Assembly: GCA_030015575.1 (NCBI GenBank)
Contig: CM057339.1
Location: 695,528,761-695,592,760, forward strand
From: Agapanthus africanus
Lineage: Eukaryota; Streptophyta; Magnoliopsida; Asparagales; Amaryllidaceae
Length of the DNA: 64,000 bases
Reading direction: 5' to 3'
Shown piece after piece: positions 23,521 through 35,579 of the stretch (positions within the stretch are counted from its first letter, which is position 1; every line of letters begins with the position of its first letter). Under the pieces are notes generated by a model. The model did not search any database. It worked only from the letters and a program-made list of their open reading frames with translations, and was not told the DNA's origin. The position numbers were made by a program, and so were the translations under genes.

Positions 23521-25080
23521 TCTAGACCACGACGAGGGGCGGTGGTTGGTCCCACAACCATTGGTGTGATCACCTAAGATTGTATACGGGTGCTCACTGG
23601 GGGTGAGTACACTGGACGGACTCGCTGAGAACCTCTAGATGATATTATACCTATCGTCAGATAGAAGTTCTCTTTTGACATGTGTACGGGTTAGTCTTTG
23701 GACCTGAGATCATCATTTGTCTCATGTGAGTTCCAACTGTGCTTTGATCACTACCCTACCACGGCTCTACTGAGTTATGCAATTAGGTTTTGGTTGGGTA
23801 CAGTCCCGAGCCACATGGAGGTGGTGAGTGATTATCAGGGATTTGTCTCTCCAGGTATTGGAAGTTGATATCGAACTGTGTTCGATTGGTCAGGACCATA
23901 AGACCTTGGTCAAGGCAGTTATGATTTACTTATAGGTTGATCAGTAGTTTCCCGGATTGGTCCTGAGCCGCATCAGCATGAATTATCGGGTTATTAGGGT
24001 CTGACAATTACCACCCCCTAGATCTGGTATGCGATACTCTTAGACGAAGATACCGGACTGTACGGATATTTTCACGGATAGGCTCAGTAGGGATCCGGAT
24101 GAGTTTGCTCATCGGCTTTCCTTTTCGACAGGTACCTGGGTAGCCTTTACGTACTACTAGTGCGGCTGACGTGCTTGCAGTTATAGATTTATCCAGTAAC
24201 GCACTGTCGGCGTACTGTCGAGTCTTTAGAGTCCCACACAGAGGGTTTCTCTGTTTCGGGCGAAACGATGTAGAGGCCGTATGGTTTTACGGCAGGGTTC
24301 GATCACATACATGTACTTGTGCACGTATGATGTTCGGGCGGATAATACTAGCGGGCTTTGGTTTAAGCCGGATCCTAGTATTATATTGTTGGATTATTTT
24401 CGTCTCTTTTGTATTCGTATTTTTCGGAATACGGATACGGGTATGTATATACGGTGAGGGGTATTTTTGTAATTTGTTATAAGAGTGCTTCTAAAAGAAG
24501 ACACCCTATTATTTGTTTTAACCATTTAGTTAAATGGTTAATGAGGTGGAGGGTGAGGTGTTATCATTCATTGAATGAAGCATGGCTACTTGGTGACTCA
24601 CTTAGTGAATAATGGATTACTATTGAGGCAAGGTGGCATCTAAATATATTGGAGAAAATATCTAGATATTTTGTGGTGAAGATAATTTTTTATTATTATT
24701 TTTGGATACTTGATTTATTAGTCACAAGACTTAGCCATTCTTCATGCTATTCTTATGTTGCTCTCTACAACACTTTCATCTCCTCCAAGCTTCTCTTCTT
24801 CTACCTCAAACCCTAATAGTCTCATGTGTTGAGAAACATAGGGTTCTTGAGACAAAACAATCCATCGTCACTCTCTACATCCTCAAGGCTACTTAGATTA
24901 GCATTCTAAGTAACCTAGTTACCTTAGTTTAAAGGTAGGAGCTCAAAGTAGACACTCTCAGGTGGATCATCTTTGATGTGAGGAAGCCGTCGATCAAGCT
25001 TGATCATGGAGGCCACTAGGAGCGTGCTAAAGGAGAGGAGTGAAGACCCGAAGGACTTGAGCCTCTTGGTATAAACTCTT
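23521..25080 (+). repeat. LTR fragment F (3' part), split by element D
   Basis: Begins inside an LTR (CCACGACGAGGGGCGGTGG matches the middle of LTRs A-C read on their sense strand) and contains GCGGGCTTTGGTTTAAGCC, also found in A-C. Its last ~500 bp differ from A-C, so it is a relative rather than a copy. It ends where LTR G begins; the last bases, TTGGTATAAACTC, could be a decayed primer site. No gene. Confidence 0.65.
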
Positions 25081-27167
25081 TGTTAGGAATATGTATGCCC
25101 TAGAGGCCATTATTGCTGATATAGTGGATGCTTGGACATATATAAAGGACTTTCTTGCTTGACATGATAGTATGCTATCAGGTTACCTTTATCTTATGTA
25201 GACTGGTATTTATTTTGTCTGTCTCTTACATGTTGATAAAGCCCTGAGGATATGAACTTGACAGCCAGGATTATGATGAGATCATACTAGTGAGGCCAGG
25301 GTGGTCCATAAGTACATCCTTTAATCAGTTCCTAGTCGAGGGAATATCGAGACTAGGGCATCGATATTCCAGAGTAGAATAGTGAATACGTTTCTTGTTC
25401 CTTAGAGGGCGATGGTTGATCCCACAACCATTGGTATGTGACATCAAAGATTGTACACAGGTGCTCATTGGAGAATGGGTACACAGAACAGGACTCGCCG
25501 AGGACTCCTATGTGGTAGTATACCTATCGTCAGATAGCAGTCCTGTGGTGACACCGGTACAGGTTAGTCTGTAGACCCAAGATCATCATAGAGTTGTGCG
25601 GCTCCTACTGTGCTTTGATTTCCTCCCTACCACGCTCAAAGGAGACGTGCAAACAAGTGGATTTTGGGTACAGTCCCGAGTCGCATGGAGGCGATGAGCA
25701 ATAGGAGGGTTTCGTCTCTCCCGGTATTGGGGGTTGATGTTGCGCTATGCTCGATTGGCTATAACTGGAAGTCCCTGGCCAGGGCTTCTTATGAGATTTT
25801 TTGATAAGTGTTATCAGTAGTTTCTCGAACCGTTATAGGCCAGACATCGGCATGACTTATCACGTTACTGGGGTCTGACGTTTACCACCCCTAGACATGA
25901 TATGCGACATATCAGACGAAGAGACCGGACTGTACGGTAGTGTTACTGATAGGCTTCATGGGAACTATGGACAAGCTTGCATGTTGATCTTCATATCGCT
26001 CAATATCCGGGTAGCCGTTACGTCCAGCTAGTACCGTTGACGGCTTGTAGGTGACCGATGTGATCATCACCTACTGCTGGCATATTGACGAGTCTTTAGA
26101 ATCCCACACAGAAGTTTCCTGGTTCAAGAGAAACGAAGTAGGACACATATGTGATATGTGTGTGGGCCTTATTAAATACGTGTATGTGATATCATATTGT
26201 AATCTGGCAGTTATCTGTTATCGGTTCGGTTATATGTGATATAACCAGATTGTCGAATCAAGTGTTGATTTGATAATGTGATATACAGATAAATGATATT
26301 AGTCGGTCATATGTGATATAACCGGATTATTAAATCAAGTGTTGATTTAATAATGTGATATATATTATATTTGATATAATTATATCTTAACTAATATCAT
26401 TAGCTCACTAATTATTCTTCATAATATATATATTAATATATATGATATGATATATATATATATATAATAATGAAGCATGGCATAAAATTCTATTTTGTGA
26501 AAATAGAAATGAGGTGGAAAATGAGAGCATGGTTGCAAGCATGGGATTTACATTTGTTTATTCATCTTGACTCACTATTCAAGCGTGGTTGCAATTTTAT
26601 ATTGCAAAATTCCATGCTTGAATGAGTGGGGGTCAAGAGTTTCCATTCATTCTAAGTTCATTCTCAACACATAGCCATTTTCTTGCTTTGCTCTCATGGT
26701 TGCTCTCTAGCTTCTTCTTCATCCTCAATCCCATTGTTCAAGTTTCAACCCTCACATGTGATGTGAACCATGAATCTTGAACATAAACATGTGAGCTTTT
26801 AACATCCCCTACTTCATCATCCTACACTTGACTAGCGATCGAGTATAGCGTGTTTCCTACGCTAAAGAGTTTAGTGTAGAAGTAGCTTGAGTTGGAGGGA
26901 TTTCGCGTGGATCATCTTCGGCATGAAGGTTATCGGAGGAAGCTTGTCCAAACCCTCAAGTGGAGCCTAGTGGAATCGCAGGACTAATACACGGATCATG
27001 TGAAGTGAAGGACTCGATCTACGAGGGTATAGCCATCTTTCACTACTATCATAACGCTAATATTCTTGCAATGGTCTTGTATGGTCTAACTTAGCACCTA
27101 ATAAAAATTAAAATTTGGCATGCTTGATGCTACTAAAACCCCATGGTGGTGCTAGGGTCGACTTTCA
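25081..27167 (+). repeat. LTR G: 5' LTR of copia element G (2087 bp)
   Basis: Starts TGTTAGGAATATGTATGCCC and ends ...GTCGACTTTCA directly before the primer site. Same family as LTRs D and E. AT-rich dinucleotide patches at 26260-26470. No gene. Confidence 0.9.
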
Positions 27168-27180
27168 TGGTATCAGAGCC
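27168..27180 (+). other. Primer-binding site of element G
   Basis: TGGTATCAGAGCC immediately after the LTR end. Confidence 0.93.
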
Positions 27181-27706
27181 AAGCTAGAATATTATGGTAG
27201 CTTGTAGCGACGTTAGAAATCCGCCGTTTTTGTCGCGCAAAAACTGCCAATAAAAACAGTTTCCAAAATGATATTTTGAGTTGTTTGCACACTCCGCGTG
27301 CTCACGGATTGAACCGAGAAGCCGCGGGGTGGAACGTGCGCATCCCGGGGATACCCTCGGGGGACCAAAGGTCGGACCCACACCCCAAGACCACCAGAAG
27401 ATGGCCTTAGGGGTGGGTGACCCGAGAGTACCCCAACTGGGTGCTCTCGGGTCTGCCTTCCCCTAGGGGCCACCTCGAGGTGGCCCCCGGGGGTAGGTAC
27501 ACCCCCCCCCCGCCCAAGGCCCCCCATTCAATAGTTAATTTTTGGATCTTCGTCGCTGCGAAGATTTGGGCGGGTTTCGAGTTTGTTTCGACTCCCGGAT
27601 TGGCTTAAAACGATCGGTTTTGGAACTTTAGCTCATTGGATTTTTCATGTCTTGGAAAAATTGGTTTAGTTTGCTAATTACGTGTGGAATTCTAATGTCT
27701 CGGTTA
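27181..27706 (+). other. Leader of element G with strong GC-rich hairpins
   Basis: CCCGAGAG...CTCTCGGG (27421-27451) continues inward as ACCC...GGGT to give a 13-bp stem, one U-G pair included, with a 5-nt loop. It is followed at 27466-27487 by a perfect 22-bp palindrome, GGGGCCACCTC/GAGGTGGCCCC. These lie about 240-310 nt after the primer site, comparable to the hairpins in C and E. ORFs here are not gag-like. Confidence 0.7.
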
Positions 27707-30545
27707 TGTTCTCCGCCGAAAGACACGGCCGGGACGTTGGGACGTCTGGCCTGAATTTTAGGAGCAGATGCTATTTGGTTTTATCCGTCCACCTCTCCGA
27801 AGATACCAAGTTAATTTATGGTATCGTGTATCGGAGGTTTAGACGGATGCGGCCGATGTAGCAAACTTCATCAGATTCCTCCTCATTGTAAGGGGTTTTT
27901 GATTGTGGGGACACTCTATCCTGCAGGCGCAAGCCCCTGCAGTTAATTACGCTACCGCATCGCGGTAACCACTTTCTCCTACTCCAGATGGTCACTTCGT
28001 GTCGTGTGTATTTGTTTTATTTTTTGTTGGCCGTGGATTGTATACGGAGAATAATTTATGTTGTCGCCCGTAGGGCATGAATTAGTCCAAATCCGTATTT
28101 TCTTAGATTTGGGTTTGGGTTGGGTTTAAGGATCGTTAATCTCTTTAAGATTAAGATCTACTCAACGGGGTTTTAGGATCATTTAGATCCAACGAAAAAG
28201 TATTTTGGCTCCATCGTCTTAGTTTAGGGACGTTGCGGTCCATAAGTTTATGGACATCATAGTCCATGGAGTTTAAAGACATCATAGTCTAGTTTAGAGA
28301 CATCATAGTCTGTAGGGTTTAGTTTAGGGACGTTGTGGTCCATAAGTTTAAGGACATCATAGTCCATGAGTTTAGGGACCTCATAGTCCGTAAAGTTTAG
28401 GGACATCATAGTCCGGTTTAAAGACGTCATAGTCTATATGGTTTTGGTTCAAAAGTTCTTGGGGATGCACCAAAAGTTATTGGGACCCTCCATCTCTCTG
28501 AAGACGTTGAAAAATTACAACGACATATATCAGAGGTATGAAGAGATGTACTCTTGAACCAATGTTGGTAGGGAGATCTGTAATCAAGTTTGGGACTAAG
28601 ATCAGTTAAAAAGATTTATGAGCATATGGGCTCAATTAATCTGAGTTAGGGATCTATAGCCAACTTGGGCTCGGCCCAATAAGTTAAAATGTTGAACATT
28701 TAATTAGGCTTAGTCCTTTTTATTTAACAATGCTGAGCATTGGTCTAGGCTCTGACAACCTTTTTTGTCTTTTATTGAGTGTTGAGCACTCATTATGTCT
28801 CTAGGGATTTATTTAAAGAACGGTTTATATTCTCTCGGTGCCCACGTTATGAGCACGTGGCGCGCTTGGCGCTGAGCGCCAGACTTAGAACAATAAGGCG
28901 CTTCCTGTGAAATAGCGCACACGTGAGGAGCACGTGGTGCGCTTGGCGCTGAGCTCCAGTCAATGAGTGCAGAGCGCTTTTTGTGAAGTAGCGCACACGT
29001 GAGGAGTACGTGGTGTGCTTGGCGCTGAGCGCTAACCAATGAATGTAGAGCGTTGCGTGCTGAACGCCATATTTGGAGCGTTGAGGCACTTCTTTTAATG
29101 GGAGCGCTTGGAGCGCTACTTCGCTGAGCGTCAGACTTGGAGTGCTAAGGCATTTCTTTTTAGTTGAAGCGCTAAGGCTCTTTTTAGACAGCATTGATCA
29201 GTTCTGTGCTCCGAGAATTAAATTCTAATTTATAAGAGACTTTGTCTCGTGGCTCTAAGAACAACTTTCTTATTTTTATAGGAGATGTTATAATCTCTTA
29301 TGTTTTTTGTGAAAGACTGTCTTTATGAATCTGTGATCTGAAGAGAATTAAATTCTTCTCCCCCCTTTTTATAATGAGATGCTATTATCTCTTTTTGTGA
29401 AAGACCTTTGTCTTATAGATCTGTGATCTAGAAGAAGAACTAAGTTCTTCTTCTGATGAGATGCTTTGATCTCTCTATTTTATTTACCTTGAAGAAATTC
29501 TTCTTCCGAGAGCTTGCTCTTCTCTTTGAAATTTCTCAAAGTTTATTAGGGGTCCTCTATTTTTCTGAAGCTTATAGAGGGTTCATCTGTTTTATTTGGA
29601 AAGAGAGATCATTGTTTGTTGGGACCCACCACCTCTCTGACGACGCATAGGGATTACAGCGCCATATATCGAAAGTGTGGAGGAATGTACCCTTTGAACC
29701 ATGTCCCACTTATCAGGAGGAAGAATATGTTGAAACTTAAATTCCTAACTGCTGGAAAAGGCCTATTTGCGTTCGCGCACGTGCGTCGCACGTGTTGGGC
29801 GCATGTGCATCTCACGTGGCAGGCGCACGTGCGTCGCACGTGGCACTTGCACATCATGGGTAGCTGCTAAGGCCCTAACATGGAGAACTAAGCTCCTTTG
29901 AGAATTGAATTCTCGCACGTGCGTCGCACGTGGTGGGCGCACGTGCGTTGCGTATATGCACATTATGGAGGGGCAGCAAAGGCCCTAACTCGGAGAACTA
30001 GGCTCTTTTGAGAATTGAATTCTCCCACGTGTGTTGCACGTGTTTGGCTCACGTGTGTTGCATGTGGCGCACATGTGGCGGGCGCACGTGCATTGCACGT
30101 GGCGTACATGGTGCTTGCGCATTATGGGGGGCAGTTATAGCCCTAACTTGGAGCACTAAGCTCTTATGGAGAACTAAGCTCCTTTGAGAATTGAATTCTC
30201 CCACGTGCGTTGCACATGGCACGCATGTGGCGGGTGCACTTGCATTGCACGTGGCGCACATGGCGCTTGCACATATGCGCATTATGGGGGCAGCTATGGC
30301 CCTAACTTGGAGCACTAAGCTCGTATGGAGAACTAATCTCCTTTGAGAATTGAATTCTCGCACGTGCGTCGCACGTGGCATGCATGTGGCTGGCGCACGT
30401 ACATTGCACGTGGCACACATGGCGCTTGCGCATATGCGCATGATGGGGGGCAGCTATGGCCTTAACTTGGAGCACTAAGCTCCTATGAAGAACTAATCTC
30501 CTTTGAGAATTGAATTCTCTACCTTTTATAAGAGGTATACTCTCT

Positions 30546-30553
30546 TATTTATA
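30546..30553 (-). promoter_or_regulatory. Candidate TATA box of LTR H
   Basis: TATAAATA on the minus strand in context CCATATAAATAAGAG, about 500 bp into the LTR; the same word serves LTR I at 38233. Confidence 0.65.
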
Positions 30554-30635
30554 TGGGAGTGGTAGAGAATAGATCTCTCTTTTTCTCGATGTGAGACTAA
30601 AAATGCATCCCCATGTAGTAGAACATTACTTTATA

Positions 30636-30995
30636 TTACACGTGCGTAGCACATTTGCTCATAACTTTTGATCCTGGATGAATTATGAGGCCCATAATAT
30701 ATCAAATCGAAGGACTTTTCAAGACACTTTTGATACCATCAGAATTTATCTATTTCTCATTCGGGAGTTTGTCAAAATACAGTACGGAAAATACTGGTTC
30801 GCATTTTCTTCCTTATATTACACGTGCATAGCACATTTGCTCATAACTTTTGATCCCGAATGAATTATGAGGCCCATAATATATCAAATCGAAGGTTTTT
30901 TCAAGACACTTTCGATACCATCAGAATTTAGCAGTTTTTTTATTCGGGAGTTTGTCAAAATACAGCCCGGAAAATACTGGTTCGCATTTTCTTAA
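30636..30995 (-). repeat. Direct duplication in U3 of LTR H
   Basis: Two copies, about 178 bp each, starting near 30638 and 30817. Both contain TTGCTCATAACTTTTGATCC and end with AATACTGGTTCGCATTTTCTT. Confidence 0.88.
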
Positions 30996-31054
30996 GCGTA
31001 TCGCTGCCATTTGATACCTTGGGCTCTTTTACACAGAAATTTTTGGCGGGAACA

Positions 31055-31104
31055 AATGCCCCCCACTATTTTGCCCACGTAATACGTACATGGGTGAAAT
31101 AGTG
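31055..31104 (-). other. Polypurine tract and adjacent hairpin (element H)
   Basis: Sense GTGGGGGGCATT (31055-31066) precedes the 3' LTR. Touching it, CACTATTT...AAATAGTG (31064-31104) makes an 8-bp outer stem with further pairing inside (CCCA...TGGG). Confidence 0.8.
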
Positions 31105-31134
31105 CAGAGTTATGCATGTCCATATAATTGAGGG

Positions 31135-31358
31135 CTTAGAAGACAAGTTTAGGGTCCTTGTTGGCTAAGACTTTATCTTCTTCATGAGCCGTAAGGGTCT
31201 CAAGAAAGTTTTTTCTCCCTACAAGTCGAGAGGATCTCATAGGTGCAATTTCTTCTTAGGAATCATGAGGATTCCTAAGTGTGTTTCCTCTTAAGAGTCG
31301 TAAGGATCTCCCAAGAGAATTTTCCTCTTACAAGTCGAAAGGACTCGTGAGTGGTTGT
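31135..31358 (-). other. Six-hairpin cassette, copy 1 of H
   Basis: Sense order right to left: five hairpins with loops of the CCTYWCG type, then a sixth whose loop contains CCCTAA. Examples: CCTATGAG...CTTGTAGG (31222-31250), CTTAGGAAT...ATTCCTAAG (31253-31280), CTCTTGGGAG...CTCTTAAGAG. In the sixth (31138-31175) the inner stem is ACAAG...CTTGT where other copies have ACAGG...CCTGT. Confidence 0.72.
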
Positions 31359-31430
31359 TTCCCTCTTTGTTGATATGCGACTTGGGAGAGTGTGGCGCGT
31401 GGATAGTCTATCTTGACCTCCTTGCAGGAC

Positions 31431-31620
31431 AGTGATGGCTTAGGAGACAGGGTTAGGATCTGCCACCTAAGACTTTTTAACTTTATAAGCCATGAGGGTC
31501 TCATAAAAGACTTTTCTTCCTACAGGTCGAGAGGCTCCCATAGGTGTATTTTCTCCTTAGGGGTCGTGAGGACTCCTAAGTGCGTTTTCTCTTGAGAATC
31601 GTAAAGATCTCACAAGAGAA
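31431..31620 (-). other. Six-hairpin cassette, copy 2 of H (first hairpin missing)
   Basis: Hairpins 2 to 6 are present, including TTTATGAG...CTTATAAA and CCTATGGG...CCTGTAGG. The expected first hairpin is replaced by the start of the 132-bp tandem array. Confidence 0.68.
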
Positions 31621-31629
31621 TTTTCTTTT

Positions 31630-32300
31630 CTTGCGCAGGGACACTAATTTCCCTGGGGTTTTGACGAATCGAGGGATTCCTGCAAAGACAATGATTTCCT
31701 TGCGGGTCGACGCGGATGGAGAGGTTCTCGTCAAGGACGCTGATTTCCCAGAATCGAGATATTTGTCAAGGACACTAATTTCCCCGCCGGTTGAGACGAA
31801 TCAAGGTATTCATGCAAAGGCGCTGATTTCCTTGCGGGTCGACGCGAATCGAGAGGTTCTCGTTAAGGACGCTGATTTTCCTGAATCGAGATGTTTAGCC
31901 AAGAACACTGATTTCCCTGCTGGTTGAGACGAATCGAGGTATTCCTGCAAAGACATCGATTTCCTTGCGGGTCGATGCGAATCAAGAGGTTCTCGTCAAG
32001 GACGTTGATTTCCCTGAATCGAGATATTTGTCAAGGACACTGATTTCCCTGTCGGTTGAGACAAATCGAGGTATTCCTCCAAAGACACTGATTTCCTTGA
32101 GGATCGACGTGAATCGAGAGGTTCTCGTCAAGAACGCCGATTACCCTGAATCGAGATATTTGTCAAGGACACTGATTTCCCTGCTGGTTGAGACGAATCG
32201 AGGTATTCCTGCAAAGACACTAGTTTCCTTACGGGTCGACGCGAATCGAGAGGTTCTCGTCAAGGACGCTAATTTCCCTGAATCGAGAGGTTTATGAGTT
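31630..32300 (-). repeat. Tandem repeat, ~132 bp period, five copies
   Basis: The phrase GTTCTCGTCAAGGACGCTGA or a variant recurs at about 31724, 31858, 31990, 32121 and 32255. The period is divisible by three, which keeps ORFs open on both strands; these are not genes. Confidence 0.85.
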
Positions 32301-32339
32301 GACTTGTTTCCAAACCGAAGCATTGCTCCGATGGGGAGG

Positions 32340-32575
32340 TTAAGGTTTGACTTTCTCCGTTTTCTACGGTGTCAGGATTGACTTTCTCCGTTTTCGAGGG
32401 TGTCGGGGTTGACTTTCTCCATTTTCTACGGTGTCGGGATCGACTTTCTCCGTTTTATATGGTGTCGGGATCGACCATCTCCGTTTTTTACGGTGTCGAG
32501 ATCGACTTTCTCCGTTTTCTACGGTGTCAGGGTCGACTTGCTCCGTTTTCTGCGGTGTCAGGGTTTGACTCTAGG
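32340..32575 (-). repeat. Tandem repeat, 31-bp period, seven copies
   Basis: Unit contains GACTTTCTCCGTTTTCTACG; CCGT...ACGG in each unit can pair. The ORFs over it are repeat artefacts. Confidence 0.87.
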
Positions 32576-32579
32576 TTAT

Positions 32580-35235
32580 CTGTGAACCGTAGAGTCTTGG
32601 AACTGGGGACTTTGTCGTGGCTCCGATTGGTAGTGTCACGTCCATATCCTGCTGGAATGAGGAGGAAAGTCGTTGATGATCTCTAGGCTGTAGATGTTGC
32701 CATTGAGATCTGGAACTAGGGACTTTGTCATGGCTCTGTTTGATGGATGTCGCGTCCGTATCCTGCTGGAATGAGCAGGAACGCCGTTGTGGGTCTCCAG
32801 GCTGTAGATGTCGCCGTCAAGATTTGACTCTTCGTTTGAAAGAGCCTGGTGTGGAAATGTGGTTCCCTTTTCGTTTATGCCCATATATTGTATACAGGAG
32901 TCAGTATGGACTCGCCTGTAGGGCAAAAGTTTCATTTTATTTTTTTTTTATTTCTTTCCGCGATACTCTATCATTTCAGCTTTTTGTATCGCGAAAGTCG
33001 TGATTGCCCAATCATTTCGGCTATTTTTCGCGGTGCTCAATCATTTCGGCTATTTTTCTTTTTACTCGCTGCTTTTTATTGCGAGTTGCTCAATCATTTC
33101 GGCTATTTTTGTATGCATATATTTTACTTGCTGATTTTGTTGCAAGTTGCCCAATCATTTTGGCTATTTCATATGCATTTATGGCTCGCTGACTTTTGCC
33201 GCGAGTATGGAACTCGAGATTTGATACCAATCTTGGCATCAGCATTACTGCGACTGGAATATTGCCAGGAGCGAATCATCATTTGCCGTGAAAGGACTTT
33301 GAATTTGTTACCGATTTAGGCATCAGCATCGCTACCACTGGGATATTGCCATGAGTGAATCATCATTTGCCTTTATCGATTCGATCAAAGGTGGTTTAGC
33401 AAACAGGGTTAGGATCCTGTCGACTAAGGCTTTTAACTTCATGAGCCGTAAGGGTCTCATAAACATGTTTCTCCCTACGAGTCGTGAGGATCTCGTAGGT
33501 GTGTTTTCTCTTTAGGAGTCGTTAGGATTCCTAAGTGTATATTCTCTTATAAGTCGCAAGGATCTTACAAGAGTGTTTTCTCCCTTACAAGCCTAGAGGA
33601 CTCGCAAGTGATTGTTTCCCTCCTTATCGATGTTTGACTTTGGAGAGTGTGGCCCATGAATAGTACGCAATAGTCCATTTTAGACTGACTTGCAGGGCTC
33701 AGTGCTTAGGAATCAGGTCCTTATCCCTATTGCCTAAGGCTTTTCCTTACGAGTCGAGACGAGTCGAGAAATTCTCGCAAGGACACTAATTTCCTCACGA
33801 GTCGAGACGAATCGAGAAGTTCTCACAAGGGTTTCCTAACGTCATAGTTAACTCCTGCTAATAGAAGTCCGTTAAGGTCTGTGGTACTAGGGTTTTTTAC
33901 CCGTCGTACTGTCGTGTTGGCCGATACATTCCCCGATACGCAATATTGTTGTTCGGGTAGCCCCGACTGTCGTGTCTCTGATCCCTTCGTGGGATGGACA
34001 AGACGTCTTCAAGTAATCTTCCAGGTAATATTACCGTCGAAAGAGCAAGCGTTAGGGATATTCCATATCACTTTTTACTTGAGGTTAGGCTCAGTTTGGG
34101 AGCCCCGATGAGTCATGACCACTTCGCGCTGGTGTGGGATGATCTCCGATAGTCTTTTCAGGTCTCATTTGAGTTGCCGTCAAGACCCTGAAGCGAGGGA
34201 TTTTCCTTGGCGCCGTTTGTTGACATTGTGTCTACAATATTGCGATGAATGTCGAGGTTGTCTCTGGGTTGTCTGTGAACCGTCGAGATTTGGAACTAGG
34301 GGACTTTTCCGTGGCTCCATTTGTTGATGTCGCGTCTTCATCCTGCTGGAGGAAGAATGTTGTTATTGATCTCTAGGCTGTAGATGTTTCCATCGAGACT
34401 TGGAACTAGGGACTCTGCTATGGCTCCGAGGTAGTCTCTAGGTTGTCTGTGAACCGTCGAGATTTGGAACTAGGGGACTTTTTCATGGCTCCGTTTGTTG
34501 ATGTCACGTCTGCATCCTGCTGGAGGAAGAACGTTGTTGTTGATCTCTAGGCTGTAGATGGTGCCGTCGAGACTTGGAACTAGGGACTCTGCCATGGATC
34601 CGAGGTAGTCTCTAGGTTGTCTGTGAACCGTCGAGATTTGGAACTAGGGGACTTTGCCGTGGTTTCGTTTGTTGATGTCGCGTCTGCATCCTGCTGGAGG
34701 AAGAACACCGTTGTTGGTCTTCTGGGATGTAGATGTTGCTATCAAGATCTAACCTTCCCTTTTGACAGAGTTTGTTTGGGACATGTGATTCCCTTTTCGT
34801 TTATGCCCATGGATTGTATACAGGGGTCAGTATGGACATACCTGCAGGGAAAATGTTTCATTCTTTTATTTTTTTTATTTCTATCCACGATGCTCTATCA
34901 TTTCAGCTTTTTATATCGCGAAAGTCGCGATTGCCCAATCTTTTCGGCTATTTTTCGCGGTGCCCAATCATTTCGGCTATTTTTCTTTTTACTCGCCGTT
35001 TTTTATTGCGAGTCGCCCAATCATTTAGGCTATTTTGTATGCATATATTTTACTTGCTGATTTTGTTGCAAGTTGCCCTATCATTTCGGCTATTTCATAT
35101 GCATTTTTTTGGCTCGCTGATTTTTATCGCGGGTTTAAACTTGGAATTTGATACCGATTAGGCATCAACATCGCTACAACTGGGATATGGCCAGGAGCAA
35201 ATCATCATTTGCCTTTTGTCGGTTCGAACAAAGGT
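32580..35235 (-). repeat. Segmental duplication in the tail of element H
   Basis: 32580-33385 and about 34265-35235 are long direct copies. Each contains GATTTGGAACTAGGGGACTT-type units (several extra tandem copies at 34290-34680), a segment beginning near CCCTTTTCGTTTATGCCCAT, and tandem CCAATCATTTCGGCTATTTT units. Related text lies on the opposite strand in element I (56340-56460). 33620-34260 holds only diverged pieces of the same families. Confidence 0.8.
33386..33612 (-). other. Six-hairpin cassette, copy 3 of H
   Basis: All six positions can be recognised, e.g. CTACGAG...CTCGTAG around GATCCTCACGA (near 33474) and the sixth hairpin closed by TTAG...CTAA at 33390-33425. Confidence 0.72.
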
Positions 35236-35236
35236 G

Positions 35237-35457
35237 ACTTAGCAAACCGGGTTAAGATCCTGTCGACTAAGGCTTTTGACTTCATGAGCCGTAAGGGTCT
35301 CATAAAGGTATTTCTCCCTACAAGTCGTGGGGATCTCGCAGGCGCGTTTTCTCCTTAGGAATCGTGAGGATTCTTAAGTGCGCGTTCTCTTGTAACTCGT
35401 AAGGATCTTATAATAGTGTTTTCTCCTTATAAGTCGAGAGGACTTACAAGTGTTGTT
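35237..35457 (-). other. Six-hairpin cassette, copy 4 of H
   Basis: Same six positions and loop order as the other copies; hairpin 5 is CTTTATGAG...CTCATGAAG around ACCCTTACGG. Confidence 0.72.
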
Positions 35458-35579
35458 CACCATATGAGGATGTCCCGCGTTGCTGGTGGGACTCTGTTAG
35501 GGAGATATTTGTTTGTGCCTGTGGATTGTATACAATGGTTAATATTGAACCGTTTGTAGGGCTAATTGGGGTGTATGAC

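Larger units (their letters stand above)
25081..27706 (+). mobile_element. Copia element G, 5' end (plus strand)
   Basis: Complete 5' LTR, primer site and about 525 bp of leader, after which Tat element H is inserted (target flank GGTTA at 27702-27706). The remainder lies beyond the window. Left flank CTCTT at 25076-25080. Confidence 0.85.
27707..31054 (-). repeat. LTR H: 3' LTR of Tat element H (3348 bp)
   Basis: Starts TGTTCCCGCC at 31054 (sense) beside the polypurine tract and ends ...GGCGGAGAACA at 27707. Its U5 end matches LTR I (40640-40917). It is tiled by short palindromes in zones, in sense order: GAGAATTGAATTCTC with CACGTG words (30530-29760), AATTAAATT palindromes (29530-29200), TGGCGCT..GCGCCA (29180-28830), GTGTTGAGCAC-type (28800-28680), and GTCC...GGAC repeats (28440-28200). 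ORFs inside are by-products of these repeats. Confidence 0.88.

Noticed and set aside
30049..30441. 130-codon minus ORF
   Set aside because: Arises from repeats of CACGTG-rich and GAATTC-rich words in LTR H.
31135..31620. Regularly spaced similar words, CRISPR-like at first sight
   Set aside because: Plant context; the similar words are hairpin loops with complementary flanks, spacing is irregular and there are no unique spacers of constant length.
31580..32297. Two ORFs of 110-115 codons on +
   Set aside because: They track the 132-bp tandem array of element H, whose sense strand is minus.
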